Shown here in pieces: positions 16,630-25,209 of a DNA stretch of 64,000 nucleotides; the first letter of the stretch is position 1, and every line of letters starts with the position of its first letter. The stretch is taken from assembly GCF_038433135.1 (NCBI RefSeq), contig NZ_JBCDMV010000018.1, forward strand, positions 40,720 to 104,719. Reading direction: 5' to 3'. The translations under genes and the position numbers were made by a program. The notes below the pieces were generated by a model, which saw only the letters and a program-made list of their open reading frames with translations, was not told the origin of the DNA and did not search any database. Source of the DNA: Luteococcus sp038433135 (GTDB lineage Bacteria > Actinomycetota > Actinomycetes > Propionibacteriales > Propionibacteriaceae).

Positions 16630-17997
16630 TCAGGGGGCCGAATTCGGAATCCGGGGGGAGCGGGCGTAGGCCTCGGTGGGGGTCATCGGCTCGCCATTGA
16701 TCTCGACCGTCTCGAAGGTGCTCACCTGGGCGCAGCCGGTTGTCTCCGAGGAGACCTGGGCGCTGCCTCCCGCGGCCTGGTCGGGCGTCGGGCTGGCCGA
16801 ATCGCCCGTGGCATCACCGGGGGTGGTGGCCGGCGCGGGGGCGGCGCTGGCCGACGTCGCAGCGCCGCCGGCAGAGCTGCTGGCGGAGGCGGTGCTCGAC
16901 GGATGGGCGGACGTCTTGGGCCGGGGGGTCACCAGCGGCTGGTCGGCGGCCAGCTTGGCGAACAGCTCCTTGGAAGCCTGGGTGGGCAGCACCGTGTTCT
17001 CGTTCTCCGGGTTCTGCTCCGAGGGCATCGTGACGAAGGTGGTGGCGCTGGAGGGAATGTTGCCCACCGTCGTGGCAACCTTGGCCAGGGTGGAGACGTC
17101 GGCCAGCCCCTTGTCCACGGTCAGGGCCTTGGTGCCGGCCTCGGCCAGCCGGTAGACCTTCTGCGGGTTCAGCAGGGTGCCCGCGCTCTCCAGCTTGCGC
17201 TGCAAGGAGGACAGGTAGAGCCGCTGCCCGATGGTGCGGCCCAGGTCACCGCCGTCGCCGAAGCCGTGCCGGGTGCGGACGAACTGCAGGGCCGCGACTC
17301 CCTGCAGGGTGTGCTTGCCCTGGGCCAGCTTGAGGTGCGAATAGGTGTCGTAGACATCCTTGTCCACGCACACGTCAACGCCGCCCACGGCGTCGGACAG
17401 GCTCACCACACCGCTGAAGTCCACCATCATGAAGTGGCTGATCGGCAGGCCGGTGAGCTGGTGGACGGTGCGCAGCTGGCACTCGATCCCATAGTTCAGC
17501 GAGCCATTGATCCGGCCGGTGGTGGCCTCCCGGGTCTTGCCGTTCCCGGAGCAGGCCGGCAGATCGACGAGGGTGTCGCGGGGCAGGGAGACGATGGTCA
17601 TCCAGGTCTGGTCGGCCGAGATGTGCACCAGCAGTTCGACGTCGGCGTTGGTCTCGCCGTCCTTCTTGTCCTCGCCGCAGGAGCCACCCAGCTTGCAGTC
17701 GGCGGCCTTCTGTCGGGAATCGGTGCCGATCACCAGGATGTTCTGGGCCGTGCCCTTGGGCAGCCCCTCCAGTGGCTTCTCACCCTGCACCTCGACGGGC
17801 ATCTCCACCGAGGTCAGGTTGGAGTTCAGATGCCGGTAGTAGCCGAAACCCGCGGCGGCCAGCACCAGGGCCAGCACCAGGAGCAGGATCAGCACGATCC
17901 GACGTCGGCTCCGCCGGGGAGCCTGGGCCCGTTGTGGAATGGCCACATGGCCCTCCGGGAGGTCGTCGCTGGCCTCGGGTGGCAACTGGTGCTTCAT
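16630..17997 (-). CDS. LytR-CpsA-Psr family cell-wall polymer ligase
   Basis: Membrane-anchored LCP enzyme that transfers wall polymers such as teichoic acids or polysaccharides from a lipid carrier to peptidoglycan. Of 455 residues, about 1-33 are cytoplasmic and basic, 34-52 form one membrane helix, and about 80-260 form the LCP domain, with ILVIGTDSR, VSLPRDTLVDLP, RINGSLNYG and FVRTRHGFGDGGDLGR carrying the conserved Asp and Arg residues. The C-terminal 100 residues are Ala/Ser/Pro-rich and end with a short Cys-containing segment. It is convergent with cdd. Confidence 0.92.
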   Translation of the reverse strand: MKHQLPPEASDDLPEGHVAIPQRAQAPRRSRRRIVLILLLVLALVLAAAGFGYYRHLNSNLTSVEMPVEVQGEKPLEGLPKGTAQNILVIGTDSRQKAADCKLGGSCGEDKKDGETNADVELLVHISADQTWMTIVSLPRDTLVDLPACSGNGKTREATTGRINGSLNYGIECQLRTVHQLTGLPISHFMMVDFSGVVSLSDAVGGVDVCVDKDVYDTYSHLKLAQGKHTLQGVAALQFVRTRHGFGDGGDLGRTIGQRLYLSSLQRKLESAGTLLNPQKVYRLAEAGTKALTVDKGLADVSTLAKVATTVGNIPSSATTFVTMPSEQNPENENTVLPTQASKELFAKLAADQPLVTPRPKTSAHPSSTASASSSAGGAATSASAAPAPATTPGDATGDSASPTPDQAAGGSAQVSSETTGCAQVSTFETVEINGEPMTPTEAYARSPRIPNSAP

Positions 17998-18076
17998 GGA
18001 GAATGAGGCTACCTTTCGTCCCTGCGCTAGTGGAAACAGCTCTCAGGAAGCCCACGGGTACGGGCTCGGGCTCAAA

Positions 18077-18097
18077 GTTGAGTGGTATAGACTCAAC
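18077..18097. promoter_or_regulatory. HAIR operator (HspR-binding inverted repeat) upstream of hsp20
   Basis: TTGAGT-N7-ACTCAA matches the HspR-associated inverted repeat (CTTGAGT-N7-ACTCAAG) at every position except the outermost base on each side. The spacer contains TATAG, so the repressor would cover the promoter region. It lies 88 bases upstream of the hsp20 start. Confidence 0.82.
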
Positions 18098-18184
18098 CCG
18101 GGAACAGATCTCTGGATCCTCGTGTTCCAAGGGATGCCGGCCGCAATGAGCGGCCTCGATTCAACGCATGACAGGAGTGACACC

Positions 18185-18637
18185 ATGGCTCGTACCTTCG
18201 ACCCCTTCCGTGAGATGGACCGCGTCGTCAGCGAGTTCACCCGCACCCCCAACACCACCCCGATGCCGATGGATCTCTACCGCGACGGGGACACCTTCAT
18301 CGCCCGGATCGACCTGCCCGGGGTCGACCCCAGCACCATCGACGTCGACGTCGAGGAGCGCACCCTGACGGTTCGGGCGGAGCGCAAGCCGGCCGAGAAT
18401 GCCGAGGGGCGGGTGTGGTTGGCGCGCGAGCGCGGCGCCGGTACCTTCGCCCGGCAGCTGAGCCTGGGCCAGGGCCTGGCCCTGGACCAGATCACCGCCG
18501 AGTACAGCGACGGCGTGCTCAGCCTGACCATCCCGGTGGCCGAGCAGGCCAAGCCGCGCAAGATCCAGGTCACCCATGCCGGTGGCTCCGCCCAGATCGA
18601 GGGATCGGTGGCGGACGGTCCCCAGCAGCAGGGCTGA
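18185..18637 (+). CDS. hsp20: Small heat-shock protein, Hsp20/alpha-crystallin family
   Basis: ATP-independent holdase chaperone of the cytosol. The 150-residue protein has a short N-terminal arm beginning with the typical FDPFREMDRV, the alpha-crystallin domain (about residues 38-130, with FIARIDLPGVDPSTIDVDVE and the ITAEYSDGVLSLTIP signature), and a Gln-rich tail. The ATG at 18185 is preceded by AGGAG at 7 bases. A HAIR operator upstream predicts repression by HspR and induction by heat. It stands alone, followed by a GC-rich hairpin at 18704-18735. Confidence 0.94.
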   Translation: MARTFDPFREMDRVVSEFTRTPNTTPMPMDLYRDGDTFIARIDLPGVDPSTIDVDVEERTLTVRAERKPAENAEGRVWLARERGAGTFARQLSLGQGLALDQITAEYSDGVLSLTIPVAEQAKPRKIQVTHAGGSAQIEGSVADGPQQQG

Positions 18638-18703
18638 CAGTCCGGACGTCGTTGGGCCGTGGACCCGTGCCCAGGCCCGACGAAGCACCGATGAGCCACC
18701 CCA

Positions 18704-18735
18704 GGGGGCCGTCCCGCGGCAGCGGGGCGGCCCCC
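18704..18735 (+). terminator. GC-rich hairpin after hsp20
   Basis: GGGGGCCGTCCCGC and GCGGGGCGGCCCCC pair over 14 bp with one G-U pair and a 4-base loop. It lies 67 bases beyond the hsp20 stop and well before the next start, and fits an intrinsic terminator without a clear T-run. Confidence 0.6.
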
Positions 18736-18846
18736 GTTGCTGCTCTGGTGGCCGCCGGGCGTGGGGCGGGGCCCGCTGTGGAGTCGCCCACCCGGGAGGG
18801 CGGGCGACCCAACCGGCACGCGTCGTGGTGCTGGCACAATTGCCCG

Positions 18847-19746
18847 GTGATCACTGCAGCAGCCGACGGTTCTTCCCTGTCCAATCCCGGCCCGGCGGGC
18901 TGGGCCTGGTACATCGACGACAACACCTGGGCGGCGGGGGGCTGGCCGCATGGCACCAACAACATGGGCGAACTGATGGCGGTGTTGAACCTGCTGCAGC
19001 AGACTGCGGTCGCCCCCGAGGAGACGCTGCTGATCCAGTGCGACTCCCAATATGTGATCAATTCGGTCACCAAGTGGATGCCGGGCTGGAAGCGCAAGGG
19101 CTGGAAGAAGGCCGACGGCAAGCCGGTGATGAATGTGGACCTGCTGAAGGAGATCGACCGGCTGCTGGTGGGTCGTTCGGTCAAGTTCGAATGGGTCAAG
19201 GGACATGCCGGGCACGAGATGAACGAGGCAGCCGATGCCCGGGCCCAGGCCGCCGCACGCGCCTACAGAGACGGCACGGCGGTGCCCTCCGGCCCCGGTT
19301 TCCGCGGGGCGGGGGCGGGCGGCGCGATCAGCCTGGACGTCGCCCCCAACAAGCCCGAGCCGGTGGAGATCGACCTGTTCAGCTTCGACGAGGAGCCCGC
19401 CGGCGGCACCGATGCCGATGACGTCGTGGCGCTCGAGGAATCCCTGCTGCTGGATTCCGTTCGATCGGACAAGCGACGGGTGGAGGCGCTGCTGCACCCG
19501 GACTTCACCGAGATCGGGGCGTCCGGGAAGCTGTGGAGCCGGGCCCGGATGCTGGCCTCCATCGAGCCGCTCACCAACCGCACCACGCTGGAGGTGATCG
19601 GTGTTGACAAGCTGGCCGACGACGTGATCCTGCTGCGCTGGCGCTCGCGCAGCCGCGGCGCGATCGCCCTGCGCAGCTCGGTGTGGGTGCGTACCGCGGC
19701 CGGTTGGCAGTTGCGCTTCCACCAGGGGACACCGGCCGGCCTTTGA
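18847..19746 (+). CDS. RNase HI fused to an NTF2/DUF4440-like domain
   Basis: Residues about 1-140 form an RNase HI domain that would cut RNA in RNA-DNA hybrids: the catalytic acids are visible in DGSSLSNPGPAGWAW, GELMAVLN, IQCDSQYV and NEAADARAQ. Residues about 145-190 form an acidic linker, and about 195-299 look like an NTF2-like DUF4440 domain (LHPDFTEIGASGKLWSRA, then VWVRTAAGWQLRFHQGTPAG). The GTG at 18847 begins directly at the RNase fold and fits a leaderless mRNA after CACAAT. A bacterial RNase HI is normally about 150 residues, so this one is twice as long. The role of the second domain is unknown. Confidence 0.86.
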   Translation: MITAAADGSSLSNPGPAGWAWYIDDNTWAAGGWPHGTNNMGELMAVLNLLQQTAVAPEETLLIQCDSQYVINSVTKWMPGWKRKGWKKADGKPVMNVDLLKEIDRLLVGRSVKFEWVKGHAGHEMNEAADARAQAAARAYRDGTAVPSGPGFRGAGAGGAISLDVAPNKPEPVEIDLFSFDEEPAGGTDADDVVALEESLLLDSVRSDKRRVEALLHPDFTEIGASGKLWSRARMLASIEPLTNRTTLEVIGVDKLADDVILLRWRSRSRGAIALRSSVWVRTAAGWQLRFHQGTPAGL

Positions 19747-19834
19747 ACCCGTGCCGCGGTACCACCCACCAAGACACTCGTCAGAACGGCATTGGTTGGG
19801 CACACTGGGCACACCCACTTTCAAGGAGGAAATT

Positions 19835-20965
19835 GTGCCCACCAAGCCATTGCGCGGCCTCGCCGCCGCTGCCGTAGCCCTTGGCCTGTGCCTGGGTGGC
19901 CCCGCCGTCCTCGCCGCCGAGGCAGCTCCCGCCCCGGCGTCGGTGCTGGCCAGCCTGCAGCCGGACGTCAACTCCCTGCCCAAGGTCGATCTGGCCGCCA
20001 AGGCCGGTGCCTTCCAGACCCGCCACCAGGTCAGCCATCTTGACCGGGTGATCGACCCCACCCAGTACGTTTGCGACAACAACACCGACGTCAACGACTG
20101 GGTTCAGCGGCAGCTGAAGGCCTTCAGCCAGGAAGACCTGATGGTGATGCAGACCACCGGGCTGGACATGCTCCCCGCCTATGACGCGATCCTGGCCGCC
20201 GATCCGTCCACCCACCCGCTGACCGTCGATGCGCAGGTGCTGAACAAGACCTTCCGCAAGCTGCAGCGCTTCTGGGACGTCAACAGCTCCGACATCGCGC
20301 TGATGCAGATGGGTGGTGCCGTCTACACCGACGTCACCCGGATGCAGCAGATCTACGTCGAACTCGGCCTGACCAGCGAACAGGCTCTGGAATTCGCCCA
20401 GTTCGTGGCCGACTACGTCAAGGCCAGCCCGGCGCTGCAACAGGGCAACAACCCGCTGCTGACCTTCAACGCCTTTGCCTACTCCACCTTCGGGCAGGAG
20501 CCCAGCATCACCGATCGGATCGTGATGGGCCCCGGCCTGCTGCAGGCCTACGACGAGCTGGGCTACTCCGACGTCGCCCCGCAGGTGGTGATGGCGCACG
20601 AGTTCGGCCACCACATCCAGTTCGAGATGGGCATGATCGGCCCCGACGAGGCCTCCAGCCCGGAGGGCACCCGGCGCACCGAACTGCATGCGGACGCCTC
20701 GGCGGCCTATTTCTCGTCGCACCCCAAGGGGATGAGCATGCAGTTCAAGCGCGTCCAGGAGTTCAACCGGGTCTTCTACGGCATCGGTGACTGCTCCTTC
20801 ACCAGCGACGGCCACCACGGTACGTCGGCCCAGCGGATGCGGGCCGCCACCTGGGGCTACCAGCTGCAGGAGGGCAACCGTCCGAAGGCCTACATCCACC
20901 CGACGGCCCGGCTGCGCTCTCTCTTCGATGCCGCCCTGCCGAGCCTGGTGGCACCCGACGCCTGA
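19835..20965 (+). CDS. Secreted neutral zinc metallopeptidase
   Basis: Exported peptidase of 376 residues. The GTG at 19835 has AAGGAGG 5 bases upstream, and the first 28-30 residues form a signal peptide ending near AEAAPA. The zinc motif is MAHEFGHHIQFE around residue 250, with the downstream RRTELHADASAAYF likely giving the third ligand. No lipobox or membrane anchor is seen, so the protein should be released or wall-associated. The organisation recalls the putative neutral zinc metallopeptidase family (YpfJ-like) more than thermolysin; substrate unknown. A strong hairpin follows at 21010. Confidence 0.84.
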   Translation: MPTKPLRGLAAAAVALGLCLGGPAVLAAEAAPAPASVLASLQPDVNSLPKVDLAAKAGAFQTRHQVSHLDRVIDPTQYVCDNNTDVNDWVQRQLKAFSQEDLMVMQTTGLDMLPAYDAILAADPSTHPLTVDAQVLNKTFRKLQRFWDVNSSDIALMQMGGAVYTDVTRMQQIYVELGLTSEQALEFAQFVADYVKASPALQQGNNPLLTFNAFAYSTFGQEPSITDRIVMGPGLLQAYDELGYSDVAPQVVMAHEFGHHIQFEMGMIGPDEASSPEGTRRTELHADASAAYFSSHPKGMSMQFKRVQEFNRVFYGIGDCSFTSDGHHGTSAQRMRAATWGYQLQEGNRPKAYIHPTARLRSLFDAALPSLVAPDA

Positions 20966-21009
20966 TCAACCGGCCGGGCCGGTTGGCCGAAGAAGAGTTG
21001 GACGGAGTT

Positions 21010-21051
21010 CTGACCGCCTCTGGCGCCGTGCTCGGTGCCAGAGGCGGTCAG
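21010..21051. terminator. Bidirectional terminator between metallopeptidase and convergent gene
   Basis: CTGACCGCCTCTGGC and GCCAGAGGCGGTCAG form a perfect 15-bp stem with a 12-base loop, followed on the plus strand by TACCTTCTTG. It lies between two converging genes and can serve both. Confidence 0.8.
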
Positions 21052-21067
21052 TACCTTCTTGTCCCGG

Positions 21068-21952
21068 TCAGCCCAGCTCGGTCAGGCGCTTGCGGACCGC
21101 CTTGAAGGCGTTCCCGCCCATCTCGGTCTGGCCGCCCTCCAGCCAGGTGACGGTGTTGGCATCGGTGGTCAACACGATCCGGCCGTGATCCGTGCCGTCC
21201 TTGGCGGACTGCTGGTACTGCGTCCAGCGCTGCTCCGCGTCGGGGCTGTGCTGGGGCGCACCCAGGGTGTAGCCATCGGCGGTGCAGCCCACCACCCTGG
21301 CCTGGAGCTCCGTCCAGGCCTTGCGGGCCGCGGCGGCGTCGGTGAAGCGCCAGGTGTAGGCGCCCCAGCCCCGCTCGCTGCCGGCAGCCACGGCCTGTTT
21401 GGCCGGTGCCAGGGCGGCATTCAGCTTGGGGATGCAGGCTGTCTTGCCCTTGAAGACCTGCACCGGAATCTCCTGCGCAAACTGGTAGCTGGAGCCGCCC
21501 ACCGGTAGTGCCGGCTCATAGAGCTTGGTCAGGTCGGCGACATCGGCGGGCGCGGGTGGCGGCTTGGACTTCCAGTGCTGCCAGCCGAACCAGCCGCCAC
21601 CGGCCAACAGGCCCACCAGCAGCAGGCCAACCAGCCACGCCAACCAGCGGGGCCGCCGTCGGGTGGGCAAGGGCTGCACGGGCGCGGGTGATGTCGGGAA
21701 GGCGGGTGTGGCCGTGTCCGGGGTGGCGGCCTGCGGGGCCGGCAGATCATCCACCGCCGACCAGTCGGTGCTCTCCCACGGCTGCCAGTACTCCGGTGGT
21801 GGGGGCGTCGGGTAGCCGAAGGCGTCGCGGTAGAACTGGAAGCCCGCGGGCGCGGGGCCCCACGACGGGTCGGGGGCCCAGTCGGCCTCGGGCAGGTAGC
21901 CCTTCGGCGGGTCGGGCCAATTCGGCGGGGTGATGAAGGTGATCCGGTTCAC
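21068..21952 (-). CDS. Hypothetical single-pass membrane protein
   Basis: I do not recognise this 294-residue protein. The N-terminal 100 residues are Pro/Trp/Tyr-rich and probably cytoplasmic and unstructured (PPEYWQPWESTDW), followed by a basic stop (PTRRRPRW), one membrane helix (about 105-125, LVGLLLVGLLAGGGWFGW) and an extracellular domain (about 130-294) with two Cys that could pair. This layout is common among actinobacterial proteins of the DUF2510-like or serine-threonine-kinase-associated type, but no catalytic motif is visible. The GTG at 21952 has GAGGAG 6 bases upstream. Confidence 0.72.
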   Translation of the reverse strand: MNRITFITPPNWPDPPKGYLPEADWAPDPSWGPAPAGFQFYRDAFGYPTPPPPEYWQPWESTDWSAVDDLPAPQAATPDTATPAFPTSPAPVQPLPTRRRPRWLAWLVGLLLVGLLAGGGWFGWQHWKSKPPPAPADVADLTKLYEPALPVGGSSYQFAQEIPVQVFKGKTACIPKLNAALAPAKQAVAAGSERGWGAYTWRFTDAAAARKAWTELQARVVGCTADGYTLGAPQHSPDAEQRWTQYQQSAKDGTDHGRIVLTTDANTVTWLEGGQTEMGGNAFKAVRKRLTELG

Positions 21953-22042
21953 GCGTTCTCCTCGTCTGACCCCGCAACCCTACTTCCCCACGAGCGGCCC
22001 GGCGGTGAAGAGCCCTGGTCGCCAGCCGATAGCATGGCCCCC

Positions 22043-23848
22043 ATGTGTGCCAACATTCTTGCCGCCGTCGCGTGGCCCTACGCCAATGGTCCCCGCCACA
22101 TCGGTCACGTCTCCGGTTTCGGTGTTCCTTCCGACGTGTTCGCGCGGTTCATGCGAATGTCCGGCCACAACGTGCTGATGGTCTCCGGCACCGACGAGCA
22201 TGGCACCGCCATCCAGGTGAAGGCCGACTCCGAGGGTCTCACCGCGGAGCAGACCGCGGACAAGTACCACCGGATCATCGCGGAGGACCTGCAGGGGCTG
22301 GGCCTGTCCTATGACCTGTACACCCGCACCACCACGGACAACCACCGCCAGGTGGTGCAGGAGATGTTCACCGTCCTGCACCAGAACGGCTACATCATCA
22401 GCCGCACGGAGATGGGTGCGATCAGCCCGTCGACCGGCCGTACCCTGGCGGATCGCTACATCGAGGGCGAGTGCCCGCACTGCGGCTTCGACGGTGCCCG
22501 CGGTGACCAGTGCGACAACTGTGGCCGCCAGCTCGACCCCGTGGACCTGAAGAACCCGCACAGCCGGATCGACGGTGAGGTGCCGAAGTTCGTCGAGACC
22601 GAGCACTTCTTCCTGGACCTGCCCGCATTTGCCGAGGCCCTGGCCAGCTGGCTGGAGACCCGGCAGGACTGGCGGCCCAATGTGCTGCGCTTCAGCGCCA
22701 ACTTCGCCAAGGAACTGCAGCCGCGGGCCATCACCCGGGATCTGGACTGGGGGATCAAGATCCCGCTGGAGGGTTGGGAGGAGAACAACCTCAAGCGGAT
22801 CTATGTCTGGTTCGACGCGGTGATCGGCTACCTGAGCGCCTCCATCGAGTGGGCCAAGCGCACCGGTGACCCCGACGCCTGGAAGACCTTCTGGACCGGC
22901 GACCAGGCCAAGAGCTACTACTTCATGGGCAAGGACAACATCGTCTTCCACTCGGTGATCTGGCCCTCGATCCTGCTCGGGGTCGACGGCCAGGGTGACA
23001 AGGGCGGCCGCACCAGCGAGTGGTTCGGCACCCTGGACCTGCCCACCGAGGTGGTCAGCTCCGAATTCCTCACCATGGGCGGCTCCAAGGTGGCCAGCTC
23101 GCGCGGGGCCTCGATCTTCGTCGGGGACTTCCTGAAGGAATTCGGCCCCGATGCGCTGCGCTACTTCATCGCCGTCGCCGGCCCGGAGAACCAGGACACC
23201 GACTTCACCTGGGACGAGTTCGTCCGGCGCACCAACTACGAGCTGGCCAATGAGTGGGGCAATCTGGTCAACCGCTCCATCTCCATGGCGCACAAGAATG
23301 TCGGCAGCATCCCCGAGGCGGCCGAATTCACCGCCGAGGACACGGCGCTCTTGGAGGCCAGCAAGCAAGCCTACGTCACCGTCGGTGAGCTGCTGGAGAA
23401 GTGCAAGCTGAAGGCAGCGATCAGCGAGGCGATGCGGATCGTCACCCTGGCCAACCGTTATCTCTCCGACCAGGAGCCGTGGAAGCTGAAGGACCAGCCG
23501 GAGCGTCGCAACACCGTGCTGCACGTGGCCCTGCAGGTGGTCAGCGACTGCAACACGCTGCTGACCCCCTTCATGCCGCACGCCGCGCAGCAGGTCTTCG
23601 ACGCGATGGGCGGCGACGGCATCTGGGCCGCGCAGCCGCAGCTGGTGGAGGTCACCGAGAAGAACGAGGACGGTGTGGAGAAGTCCTACCCGGTGCTGCA
23701 GGGCGACTACGCCAGCGAGCTGGCCAGGTGGGAGTCGCGGCCGATCGCCGTCGGCACCCCGCTGGGCAAGCCCAGCCCGATCTTCGCCAAGCTCGACGAC
23801 AAGCTGGGCGAGACCGGGCCACAGTGGGCCCCGATTTCCCCCGCCTGA
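22043..23848 (+). CDS. metG: Methionyl-tRNA synthetase
   Basis: Charges tRNA-Met with methionine. About 601 residues. The HIGH motif appears in ANGPRHIGHV near residue 20, a zinc-binding insertion CPHCGFDGARGDQCDNCG near 145, and the KMSKS loop is replaced by SKVASSRG near 350, keeping the catalytic Lys and two Ser. The anticodon-binding helices follow to about 540. The second ATG (22043) is preferred: no ribosome-binding site precedes either ATG, and TAGCAT at 22030-22035 sits 7 bases before 22043, as in a leaderless gene. The first ATG, 22034, would add three residues. Confidence 0.95.
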   Translation: MCANILAAVAWPYANGPRHIGHVSGFGVPSDVFARFMRMSGHNVLMVSGTDEHGTAIQVKADSEGLTAEQTADKYHRIIAEDLQGLGLSYDLYTRTTTDNHRQVVQEMFTVLHQNGYIISRTEMGAISPSTGRTLADRYIEGECPHCGFDGARGDQCDNCGRQLDPVDLKNPHSRIDGEVPKFVETEHFFLDLPAFAEALASWLETRQDWRPNVLRFSANFAKELQPRAITRDLDWGIKIPLEGWEENNLKRIYVWFDAVIGYLSASIEWAKRTGDPDAWKTFWTGDQAKSYYFMGKDNIVFHSVIWPSILLGVDGQGDKGGRTSEWFGTLDLPTEVVSSEFLTMGGSKVASSRGASIFVGDFLKEFGPDALRYFIAVAGPENQDTDFTWDEFVRRTNYELANEWGNLVNRSISMAHKNVGSIPEAAEFTAEDTALLEASKQAYVTVGELLEKCKLKAAISEAMRIVTLANRYLSDQEPWKLKDQPERRNTVLHVALQVVSDCNTLLTPFMPHAAQQVFDAMGGDGIWAAQPQLVEVTEKNEDGVEKSYPVLQGDYASELARWESRPIAVGTPLGKPSPIFAKLDDKLGETGPQWAPISPA

Positions 23849-23858
23849 CAGTCCACCC

Positions 23859-25049
23859 GTGCAGAGCGGCCGGTCACTGCGTCGGGAGATCAGTCTGTCG
23901 GCGCTCTTCGCCGGCCTGATCGCGGTGGTGGTCTCCTATGCGGGGCCGCTGCCGGTGGTGCTGGAGGCCGCCCGACAGGGCGGCCTCGCCCCCCGCGAAA
24001 CGGCCTCCTGGGTGTGGGCCATCTCCGTTGGTGCCGGTCTGCTGACCCTCTTCGGCTCCTGGCTGACCCGCACCCCGGTGATGGTGGCCTGGTCCATCCC
24101 CGGCGCCGCGTTGCTGGTGACGATGCTGCCGCAGCACCGCTATTCCGACGTGATCGGCGCCTTCATCGTCTGCGGAGTGCTGTCCGCACTGCTGGGCATC
24201 ACCGGTTGGGTGGGTCGGCTGCTGCGCGCCACCCCGAAGCCGATCACCGCCGCGGTGCTGGCCGGCGTGCTGCTGCCCTTCGCGCTCAAGGTGGCCCAGG
24301 CCGTGGCGCAGCAGCCCATCGTCGCCGGTGGGCTGGTGCTCGGCTACCTGGTGGGGCGACGCTGGGAGCCGCGCTTCGCGGTGATCGTCGCGATGGCCTT
24401 CGGCGGCATCCTGGCGGTGTCCACCGGCCAGTCGAATCCGATGAGCGTCCACCTCGGTCTGACCCTGCCGGTGTGGACCACTCCCACCTTCCGGCTGGAC
24501 ACCATCCTGGCGGTGGCGCTGCCCCTGGCGCTGGTGACCGCCGTCGGCCAGGATGCGCCGGGCCTGATCGTGCTGCACAACAGCGGTTTCGAGGTCAATG
24601 ACCGGCGGTTGCTGGGGGCCAATGGCGCTCTGGGGGCGCTGCTGGCGCCCTTCGGCGCCCACGCGATCGGCATGGCCGCGGTGACCGCGGCCATCGCCAC
24701 CAGCGCGGAATCCCACCCGGACCGCAACCGTCGCTATGTGGCGGGCATGAGCTGCGGGGTGGCCTACATCCTGGGCGGCTTCTTCGGCGGCACCATCGTG
24801 TCGCTCTTCGACACCATCCCACCGCAGATGCTGACTGCCGTGGCGGGGGTGGCGTTGCTGCCGCCGTTGCAGAATGCGGTCTACGACACGATGCACGAGG
24901 GCAGCCACCACCGCAGCGTCACCGAGGCCGCCCTGGTCACCCTGGTGGTCACCGCCTCGGGAGTCACCGCCCTGGGCCTGGTCTCGGCCTTCTGGGGGTT
25001 GGTGGCGGGGCTGCTGGCCTACGGCATCCTGCGTCCCCGAGGGGCGTGA
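23859..25049 (+). CDS. BenE-like benzoate/proton symporter family membrane protein
   Basis: A 396-residue protein with about 12 hydrophobic helices, starting at a GTG 10 bases after metG. The segments FAGLIAVVVSYAGPLPVV, NPMSVHLGLTLPVW, TAVGQDAPGLIVL and GAHAIGMAAVTAAI match the BenE family of aromatic-acid transporters, related to nucleobase permeases. No aromatic-degradation gene is nearby, so benzoate as substrate is only a family label. It may be cotranscribed with metG. The C-terminus is near 25049, followed by the possible PHO box of the next operon. Confidence 0.85.
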   Translation: MQSGRSLRREISLSALFAGLIAVVVSYAGPLPVVLEAARQGGLAPRETASWVWAISVGAGLLTLFGSWLTRTPVMVAWSIPGAALLVTMLPQHRYSDVIGAFIVCGVLSALLGITGWVGRLLRATPKPITAAVLAGVLLPFALKVAQAVAQQPIVAGGLVLGYLVGRRWEPRFAVIVAMAFGGILAVSTGQSNPMSVHLGLTLPVWTTPTFRLDTILAVALPLALVTAVGQDAPGLIVLHNSGFEVNDRRLLGANGALGALLAPFGAHAIGMAAVTAAIATSAESHPDRNRRYVAGMSCGVAYILGGFFGGTIVSLFDTIPPQMLTAVAGVALLPPLQNAVYDTMHEGSHHRSVTEAALVTLVVTASGVTALGLVSAFWGLVAGLLAYGILRPRGA

Positions 25050-25097
25050 AGCCCCGCGTCCGTTTCCCTGGCGGTCCAGCATCGCTGCCTGGTGATC

Positions 25098-25130
25098 TGT
25101 CACTCATTGTTCACACGCCGTTCACCCCAG
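25098..25130 (+). promoter_or_regulatory. PHO-box-like 11-bp direct repeats upstream of the VWA/TelA cluster
   Basis: Two head-to-tail 11-base units, GTTCACACGCC (25109-25119) and GTTCACCCCAG (25120-25130), match the PhoP/RegX3-type direct repeat consensus GTTCACC known in Streptomyces and mycobacteria. A weaker unit precedes them (25098-25108, sharing TCAC), and an inverted GGTGAAC lies at 25142-25148. The site is about 70 bases upstream of a possible -10 (TACAAA, 25198) that sits 6 bases before the ATG. Phosphate control is inference. Confidence 0.5.
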
Positions 25131-25209
25131 CCTGAGCAAACGGTGAACTCTTGGCTGACAAGGCATTCGCCGGGCTTTCGGTGAGCCGCTGAGCCGCTAC
25201 AAATGGGAC

